7,042 nucleotides of DNA, from assembly GCA_001000035.1 (NCBI GenBank), contig LCGX01000030.1, forward strand, positions 1-7,042, written 5' to 3'. Positions 1-4,908 of this stretch are shown piece by piece. The notes under the pieces are model-generated. The model ran no database searches and was not told the origin of the DNA. It saw nothing but the letters and a program-made list of their open reading frames with translations. This stretch comes from Candidatus Nomurabacteria bacterium GW2011_GWF2_43_8. GTDB lineage: Bacteria > Patescibacteriota > Minisyncoccia > Phycocordibacterales > UBA9973. The translations under genes and the position numbers were made by a program. The stretch's first letter is position 1. Each line of letters starts with the position of its first letter.

Positions 1-1899
1 GGAGCTAAGGCCTATTTAAACAAGCAATACAGAACGATCGGGGCGATTGCCATAGTGCTTTTCTTGGTTATTGGGCTTACGCCGAAGCTGGGCTGGGTCA
101 TGGCTTTGGGATTTTTAGTCGGGGCCGTGTTCTCCGCGCTGGCGGGATACATAGGAATGAATGTATCGGTCCGGGCGAATGTCCGGACGACGGAAGCCGC
201 CAAGAGCGGAATAAATAACGCTCTCGCCCTCGCCTTCCGGGGCGGAACCGTCACCGGACTTTTGGTGGTCGGTCTGGCGCTTTTAGGCGTAACACTGTTC
301 TACGCAATCACTAAAGATGTTACCGCCTTGGTCGGGCTCGGTTTCGGCGCTTCTCTCATTTCCGTTTTTGCCCGATTGGGCGGAGGAATTTTCACGAAAG
401 CGGCGGATGTCGGCGCGGATCTGGTCGGCAAACTGGAAGCTGGAATACCGGAAGACGACCCGCGGAACCCCGGAGTCATCGCTGACAATGTCGGCGACAA
501 TGTCGGCGACTGTGCCGGTATGGCCGCGGACCTTTTTGAAACTTATGCGGTTACCACCATAGCGGCAATGATATTAGGAGAGTTAACTTTTCCTGGATCA
601 TATACCGCACTCGTGTTGCCTCTTATGATTGGAGGGGTTTCAATTTTCGCGTCGATTATCGGAACCTTCTTTGCACGTCTTGGGAAAAACGGTTCCATTA
701 TGGGAGCTCTGTACAAGGCTCTGGCAGTTTCGGGCGTTCTGGCTCTTATTGGATTTTTTCCGCTAGCAAAATGGGCGGCTGAGACTATGAACGAAGGAAT
801 GGATGAGGGTATCGCACTCAGCACAAGCGGAATTTTCTATCCTATGCTGGTGGGTATTATAGTCACGGGTCTTATTGTGATTATCACCGAATATTTCACT
901 TCCACAAAATACTCGCCCGTAAAATCGATAGCTCTAGCATCGGTTTCCGGCCATGGCACAAATGTCATTCAAGGTCTGGCCATATCTATGAAATCCACCG
1001 CTTGGCCTTTAATCACAATCGTCTTGGGAATCTTGGTGAGCTACCATTATGGAGGGCTTTACGGAATCGCGGTGGCAGCTATGTCTATGCTTTCGATGAC
1101 AGGGATTATCGTGGCCATCGATGCCTACGGCCCGATTACGGATAACGCCGGAGGCATCGCGGAAATGGCGGAACTCCCTAAAGAGGTCCGCGACGTGACT
1201 GACCCGCTTGACGCCGTGGGCAATACCACTAAAGCCGTCACTAAGGGCTACGCTATCGGCTCGGCGGGTTTGGCCGCGCTTGTCCTCTTCGCTTCGTACA
1301 CGGAGGAAATCGCGAAAGCCGGCAAAAGCATAATTTTTGATTTGAGCAATCCATATGTTATCGTCGGTCTGTTCCTCGGGGGTCTTCTTCCTTATTACTT
1401 CGGCGCGCTTTGCATGGAAGCTGTCGGAAAAACCGCCGGAAAGGTAGTGGAAGAAATTCGCCGGCAGTTCCGGGAGATAAAAGGCATCATGGAAGGAACC
1501 GCCAAGCCGGACTATGCCAAGGCTGTCTCGATTATTACCGGCGCGGCTATAAAACAGATGATCTTGCCAGCTTTGATACCGGTACTTTCACCGATTTTGG
1601 TAATTTTGATTTTTGGCAAAGACAAGGGCCTGATAGTTTTGGGAGGGCTCCTTGTCGGCTCCATTATCACCGGACTTTTCGTGGCCATTTCCATGACCTC
1701 CGGCGGAGGCGCTTGGGACAACGCCAAGAAATACATCGAGCAGGGCAACCATGGCGGCAAAGGCAGTGATGCCCACAAGGCAGCGGTCACCGGGGACACC
1801 GTCGGCGACCCCTATAAAGACACCGCCGGCCCGGCTATTAATCCAATGATAAAAATCCTGAATATAGTGGCGTTACTTTTGGTGGCTTTTTTGATATAA
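1..1899 (+). CDS. hppA: Membrane-bound proton-translocating pyrophosphatase, K+-independent type (5' partial)
   Basis: Hydrolyses inorganic pyrophosphate at the cytoplasmic face and pumps H+ across the membrane, conserving energy from the PPi that biosynthesis releases. The frame is open to base 1 and its first residues (GAKAYLNKQYRTIG) match the conserved N-terminal loop of the family, so the gene begins upstream; a GTG at 55 is not the real start. 632 residues are visible, and I estimate about 40-50 are missing. Counting from the window edge, the PPi/Mg-binding signature has DVGADLVGK from residue 136, then DNVGDNVGDCAG from 162; the C-terminal GDTVGDPYKDTAGP motif lies near 598-611. Many hydrophobic segments fit a polytopic pump. 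At GNTTKAVTKG, Lys411 and Thr414 occupy the positions that separate K+-independent pumps (Lys/Thr) from K+-dependent ones (Ala with Ala/Gly). The stop codon overlaps a promoter for the next gene. The family call is very secure; ion specificity is inferred from the Lys/Thr pair. Confidence 0.97.
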   Translation, partial: GAKAYLNKQYRTIGAIAIVLFLVIGLTPKLGWVMALGFLVGAVFSALAGYIGMNVSVRANVRTTEAAKSGINNALALAFRGGTVTGLLVVGLALLGVTLFYAITKDVTALVGLGFGASLISVFARLGGGIFTKAADVGADLVGKLEAGIPEDDPRNPGVIADNVGDNVGDCAGMAADLFETYAVTTIAAMILGELTFPGSYTALVLPLMIGGVSIFASIIGTFFARLGKNGSIMGALYKALAVSGVLALIGFFPLAKWAAETMNEGMDEGIALSTSGIFYPMLVGIIVTGLIVIITEYFTSTKYSPVKSIALASVSGHGTNVIQGLAISMKSTAWPLITIVLGILVSYHYGGLYGIAVAAMSMLSMTGIIVAIDAYGPITDNAGGIAEMAELPKEVRDVTDPLDAVGNTTKAVTKGYAIGSAGLAALVLFASYTEEIAKAGKSIIFDLSNPYVIVGLFLGGLLPYYFGALCMEAVGKTAGKVVEEIRRQFREIKGIMEGTAKPDYAKAVSIITGAAIKQMILPALIPVLSPILVILIFGKDKGLIVLGGLLVGSIITGLFVAISMTSGGGAWDNAKKYIEQGNHGGKGSDAHKAAVTGDTVGDPYKDTAGPAINPMIKILNIVALLLVAFLI

Positions 1900-1900
1900 T
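1872..1900 (+). promoter_or_regulatory. Extended -10 promoter overlapping the hppA stop codon
   Basis: TATAAT at 1895-1900 is a perfect sigma70-type -10 element, preceded by TGA at 1892-1894, which gives a full extended -10 (TGn). Seventeen bases upstream, GTTACT at 1872-1877 matches the -35 consensus at 3 of 6 positions, which is adequate with an extended -10. Transcription would start near 1906-1908, leaving a leader of about 40 nt before the ATG at 1948. A 5-bp inverted repeat, TAGGT 1908-1912 and ACCTA 1924-1928, lies at the expected start of the transcript. The call rests on consensus match and position only. Confidence 0.6.
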
Positions 1901-1947
1901 GCATTCCTAGGTCAAAATTATTAACCTAAACGCACTACTAAAAATAT

Positions 1948-2625
1948 ATGAAAAAATATTTAAGTTTGTTGGTTGTTTTAGCCATGGTATTTAACATGGG
2001 AGCGCAGATAGCGCGCGCCGAGGATGAAGATGAAGATAATGGCGACGACACCAAGGCGCAGTGGAGAGAGGAAATGAAAGAGGAGCGCGAGGCGATACGC
2101 TCTGAGATGAAGCTCCGCATAGAATCCGCGCGGGAAGAAGCAAAGCAAAAGATGGAGGCCTTGCGGGAAAAAATAAAAGAAGAAAGAGATGAGGCAAAAG
2201 CGAAAATTCAGGAACTCCGAGTGGTCGGCCGAGAAAAAGCGCTGGAGAGATTCGATAAGGCGGTGGAGCGAATGGATGCCTTGCAAGACAAGATTGATTC
2301 AAAACTGGAAGAGCTGAAGGAAAAAGGAGTAGATACGGCGGGAGCGGAAGCATTCCTAGAAACCGCCGAGGAGAAGCTGGACAGCGCCAAAGACAAGATT
2401 GCGGAAATCAATTCCCTGCTTTCCGCTTCGCTTGACCAGCTGACTTTGGAAAAAAAGACGCAGCTCCGGACTCTAGCCCAGGAAATACAAACCCTGATTG
2501 TGGAAACCCATAGAGCGCTCCGGGATGCCGTGAAATCTCTGAAGGAAGCGGTCAGAGCAAAAATAGAAGCCGCTAATGATGAAGAAAACGATGACGCAGA
2601 GGAAGAGAACGAAGACAATGAATAG
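1948..2625 (+). CDS. Secreted acidic helical (coiled-coil) protein of unknown function
   Basis: I do not recognise a named family. The 225-residue product has a clear Sec signal peptide: MKK, a hydrophobic core at about residues 4-19, and a likely signal peptidase I site after ARA (Ala24). The mature protein begins with an acidic run (25-34). Residues about 39-95 are dense in Glu, Lys and Arg with i/i+4 charge pairs, as in long single helices or coiled coils. A second helical block (about 96-160) is broken at GVDT (127-130), a helix-turn-helix layout I recall from exported proteins of CPR bacteria. A third helical block follows, and the last 18 residues are almost all Asp, Glu and Asn. There is no Cys and no second membrane segment. 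The ATG at 1948 is chosen because it yields the signal peptide; no Shine-Dalgarno precedes it. It probably has its own promoter at 1872-1900. A structural or cation-binding envelope role is conceivable but not shown. Confidence 0.85.
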   Translation: MKKYLSLLVVLAMVFNMGAQIARAEDEDEDNGDDTKAQWREEMKEEREAIRSEMKLRIESAREEAKQKMEALREKIKEERDEAKAKIQELRVVGREKALERFDKAVERMDALQDKIDSKLEELKEKGVDTAGAEAFLETAEEKLDSAKDKIAEINSLLSASLDQLTLEKKTQLRTLAQEIQTLIVETHRALRDAVKSLKEAVRAKIEAANDEENDDAEEENEDNE

Positions 2626-2636
2626 ATTATTAATTA

Positions 2637-2681
2637 ACTCATTCGAGTCTGAAGACTCTCAGAGTCTGAACGACTTATTTT
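2637..2681 (+). repeat. Imperfect 18-bp tandem repeat with alternating dyads (about 2.4 copies)
   Basis: The gap between the secreted protein and the small membrane protein holds two 18-bp units (2637-2654 and 2655-2672) and a partial third (2673-2681). The units share ACTC at the start and the 9-mer GAGTCTGAA (2645-2653 and 2662-2670). Within them complementary pentamers alternate: ACTC 2637-2640, GAGTC 2645-2649, GACTC 2654-2658, GAGTC 2662-2666, GACT 2672-2675, separated by 3-5 nt. Each neighbouring pair could form a short hairpin, and adjacent hairpins exclude each other. No U-run directly follows a stem, so it is a poor intrinsic terminator. It could be an operator for a dimeric protein, an mRNA structure controlling the next start codon, or a processing site. 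Confidence 0.6.
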
Positions 2682-2687
2682 AAAAAT

Positions 2688-2918
2688 ATGGAACCGGAAA
2701 AAAAATCAAATGGAGCGTTGGTCGGACTGATAATTATTCTCGTCATTCTCATTATTGGCGGAATATATATCTGGCAATCAAAAATTAACGCGCCCAAGGA
2801 CGGCGATGTTCAATCGGAAAACGTAACGCCAGCGGACGCGGATGCTCTGAACGCCTTGGAGCAGGATCTTGACGCGGCTGACACCAATGTTGATGTTGAC
2901 GTAAACTTCGTGGATTAA
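2688..2918 (+). CDS. Small single-pass membrane protein with acidic tail, unknown function
   Basis: I do not recognise a named family. The 76-residue product has a short N-terminus with Lys at residues 5-6, one strongly hydrophobic segment at about 10-29 (rich in Leu, Ile and Gly, ending YIWQ), then a polar tail. From about residue 37 the tail is rich in Asp and Glu and ends in an alternating Asp/Val run. The topology could be either an N-terminal anchor with the acidic tail outside, or an uncleaved signal-anchor; no signal peptidase or lipobox Cys is visible. The short ORF is supported as real by its sensible membrane-protein composition and by its tight spacing to the next gene (stop 2916-2918, tig ATG at 2923), suggesting co-transcription and possible translational coupling. 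No Shine-Dalgarno precedes the ATG; the region upstream holds the tandem repeat. Proteins of this shape (anchor, then a tail containing LEQDL-like runs) are, as I recall, frequent in Parcubacteria. Confidence 0.75.
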   Translation: MEPEKKSNGALVGLIIILVILIIGGIYIWQSKINAPKDGDVQSENVTPADADALNALEQDLDAADTNVDVDVNFVD

Positions 2919-2922
2919 AAGC

Positions 2923-3972
2923 ATGCGCGTATCAGTCAAAAAACTCCCGAAAAGCGAGGTAGAAATCGAGGGTGAGTTGGAAGTTGAATTGTTTGAATCC
3001 TATTTCACCAAAGCGCTCTGGAAAATCGGCGAGAATTTGGAGCTTCCCGGTTTCCGAAAAGGCAAAGTGCCGGAGAACGTTCTGCTTTCCAAAATACCGG
3101 AAGTCCAGATCTTGGAAGAGATGGCGCAACTCGCGCTCGGCGAGCATTATCCGAAAATTTTAGAAGATGAAAAAATAGACGCCATCAGCCGGCCGGAGAT
3201 TTCCATTACCAAACTAGCACGCAAAAATCCTCTGGGATTCAAGATAAAAACAGCTGTCCTGCCGGCGATAAAGCTTCCCGACTACAAAAAAATCGCTCAA
3301 AAAGTTATCGCCGGCGTCACCGATGCGGAGAAAAATTTTGAAGTGACTGAAAAAGAATTGAAGGATACGATTTTAGATATCCGTAAATCCCGCGCGCCGA
3401 AAGTGCATATGGCAGAGCATGAACACAAGGAGGGAGAAACACATCCGGAGCCCGAACTGCCGGAATTCAATGATGTGTTTGTGCAAACGCTAGGGCCTTT
3501 CAAGGATGTGGCGGACTTCAAAGAAAAATTGAGGGAAAATATAAAGCTGGAAAAACAAAACTTACAGAAAGAGAAAACTCGGCTGAAAATAATCGAGGAG
3601 ATAATCGGCAAAAGCGAGATGGATTTGCCAGAAATTCTAGTTGAAGTTGAATTGGATAAAATTTTGTATAAAATGGACTCCGACATTACCCAAATGGGGC
3701 TCAAATTCGAGGATTATCTAAAACATCTGAACAAAACAAAAGAAGATTTGAGAAAAGAATTCAGAACCGATGCGGAGAAAAAGGCGAAGCTCTCTTTAAT
3801 CCTAAACGAAATCGCCAAAACGGAAAAAATCGTCGCCGACTCCGACCAAGTAGCCAGAGAAGTCGCCGCCATCTTGGAACACTACAAAGAAGCCGACCCT
3901 GACCGCGCCCGAGCGCACGCTGAAAACGTCCTGACCAACGAAAAAATCTTCCAGTTTTTGGAGAGCCAATAA
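2923..3972 (+). CDS. tig: Trigger factor lacking the PPIase domain
   Basis: A ribosome-associated chaperone that shields nascent chains at the exit tunnel, docking on protein uL23. The N-terminal ribosome-binding domain (about 1-115) carries the signature loop LPGFRKGKVP, with GFRKGKVP at residues 43-50. The C-terminal helical substrate-binding domain (about 180-349) opens with LPEFNDVFVQTLG followed by FKEKLREN, the usual junction sequence after the isomerase domain. The FKBP-type prolyl-isomerase domain that normally sits between the two is absent: after KSRAPKV (155-161) there is only a linker of about 17 residues with His162, His166, His168 and His174 among Glu and Lys. The product is 349 residues, against roughly 430 for the E. 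coli protein. The start is fixed by its match to the family N-terminus; a weak GGA lies about 8 nt upstream. It follows the small membrane protein after 4 bp and converges on pyrB with a 3-bp gap. Isomerase-free trigger factors keep chaperone function in known cases. Confidence 0.93.
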   Translation: MRVSVKKLPKSEVEIEGELEVELFESYFTKALWKIGENLELPGFRKGKVPENVLLSKIPEVQILEEMAQLALGEHYPKILEDEKIDAISRPEISITKLARKNPLGFKIKTAVLPAIKLPDYKKIAQKVIAGVTDAEKNFEVTEKELKDTILDIRKSRAPKVHMAEHEHKEGETHPEPELPEFNDVFVQTLGPFKDVADFKEKLRENIKLEKQNLQKEKTRLKIIEEIIGKSEMDLPEILVEVELDKILYKMDSDITQMGLKFEDYLKHLNKTKEDLRKEFRTDAEKKAKLSLILNEIAKTEKIVADSDQVAREVAAILEHYKEADPDRARAHAENVLTNEKIFQFLESQ

Positions 3973-3975
3973 GAA

Positions 3976-4893
3976 CTATAAATTTAAGACGTAACACAAA
4001 AGGGCCATGCGGACATAGAGGCCGTTTTGGGCTTGGCGGAAATAAGCGGCGCGGGGATCCTGGTCAACTTCCAGCTCGATTTCATTTATTTTCGGAAGCG
4101 GATGCATGATGATCGCGCCTGATTTCAATTTTTTTAAATGCTCTTTTTTAAAAATAAACAAATCTTTCACCTTTTCATAATCCTTCTCGTCGGCAAAACG
4201 TTCTTTTTGCACCCGAGTCATATAAAGCACGTCCAACGAGGGCAAGGCTTCTTCTAAACTTCGCAATTCTTCGAATTGGACACCGTGGTCTTTCAATTCT
4301 TTTACAAATTCTCTAGGCAGTTCCAATTCTTTCGGCGAAAGAAAATAAAATTTATTGCCTTCGTACAATCGGAGCAGTGGCAGAAGCGACCGGAGCGTCC
4401 GGCTGTTTTTCAAATCTCCTCCGAAGCCGATATTTAGGTTCGTGAGTCGTCCATGCTCTTTTTTTATCGTGTATAAATCCAAAAACCCCTGCGTCGGATG
4501 CTGGTTGGCGCCGTCGCCGGCATTGACGAGCGGCTTCTCGGCAACTTTCGCCGCTCTCTCGAGCGCTCCCGCGACCGGATGGCGGATAACGACGACATCG
4601 GCATAAGAGCAGAGCATTTTGGCGGTATCTTCGATGGTTTCCCCCTTGAAAGTGGAGGAATTTTCCATGGCGTTCTCCGCAGAAATCACTTTCGCTCCCA
4701 GCTTGAGCGCAGCTGTTTCAAAAGACAGGCGGGTTCTGGTGGACGGCTCAAAAAAAACACAGGCGACAATCTTGCCTCGCAGGACCTCTTCGATTTTGCC
4801 TTTCCGGCACTCTTCTTCCATCTGGGCCGATCGGGACAGGATTTTTTCGACTTCCTCTTTTTTAAATTGATCGGCGGAAATTATATTGGGCAT
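3976..4893 (-). CDS. pyrB: Aspartate carbamoyltransferase, catalytic chain
   Basis: Transfers the carbamoyl group from carbamoyl phosphate to L-aspartate, giving N-carbamoyl-L-aspartate, the committed step of pyrimidine synthesis in the cytoplasm; it works as a trimer with shared active sites. At 305 residues it is close to the 310-residue E. coli chain, and all catalytic positions I can align are kept: phosphate loop FFEPSTRTR (Ser51, Thr52, Arg53, Thr54), Ser79 and Lys83 of the loop from the neighbouring subunit, Arg104, His132 and Gln135 in NQHPTQ, Arg165 in GDLKNSRT, Arg227 and Gln229 in MTRVQKER, and Leu266-Pro267 in HPLP. The segment GNKFYFLSP and the C-terminus resemble the E. coli enzyme. 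The regulatory chain gene pyrI is not in the window. The start lies 15 bp after the carB stop, so the two are surely co-transcribed; the sequence before the ATG is A/T-rich with no clear Shine-Dalgarno. It ends 3 bp from the tig stop on the other strand. Confidence 0.97.
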   Translation of the reverse strand: MPNIISADQFKKEEVEKILSRSAQMEEECRKGKIEEVLRGKIVACVFFEPSTRTRLSFETAALKLGAKVISAENAMENSSTFKGETIEDTAKMLCSYADVVVIRHPVAGALERAAKVAEKPLVNAGDGANQHPTQGFLDLYTIKKEHGRLTNLNIGFGGDLKNSRTLRSLLPLLRLYEGNKFYFLSPKELELPREFVKELKDHGVQFEELRSLEEALPSLDVLYMTRVQKERFADEKDYEKVKDLFIFKKEHLKKLKSGAIIMHPLPKINEIELEVDQDPRAAYFRQAQNGLYVRMALLCYVLNL

Positions 4894-4908
4894 AAATTTT
4901 CTAATTAT

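Noticed and set aside
55..57. GTG as the true start of hppA
   Set aside because: The upstream in-frame codons 1-54 encode a conserved family loop, so the gene continues past the window edge.
1978..2618. Long minus-strand open frames (up to 136 codons) opposite the secreted protein gene
   Set aside because: They are rich in Ser, Phe and Leu, as expected from the complement of Glu/Lys/Arg-rich coding sequence, and show no recognisable domain or start signal.
2630..2637. Palindrome TTAATTAA in the intergenic gap
   Set aside because: An 8-bp A/T palindrome in A/T-rich sequence is expected by chance and has no partner site nearby.
2645..2682. Intrinsic terminator after the secreted protein gene
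   Set aside because: The stems are only 5-6 bp and the T-rich stretch TTATTTT lies about 8 bases after the last stem rather than directly behind it, so it was listed as a repeat instead.
2676..2690. Possible -10 element TATTTT at 2676-2681 that would give a leaderless transcript starting at the ATG at 2688
   Set aside because: Only 4 of 6 consensus matches, no TGn extension and no credible -35 at 16-18 bp; A/T-rich sequence gives such matches by chance.
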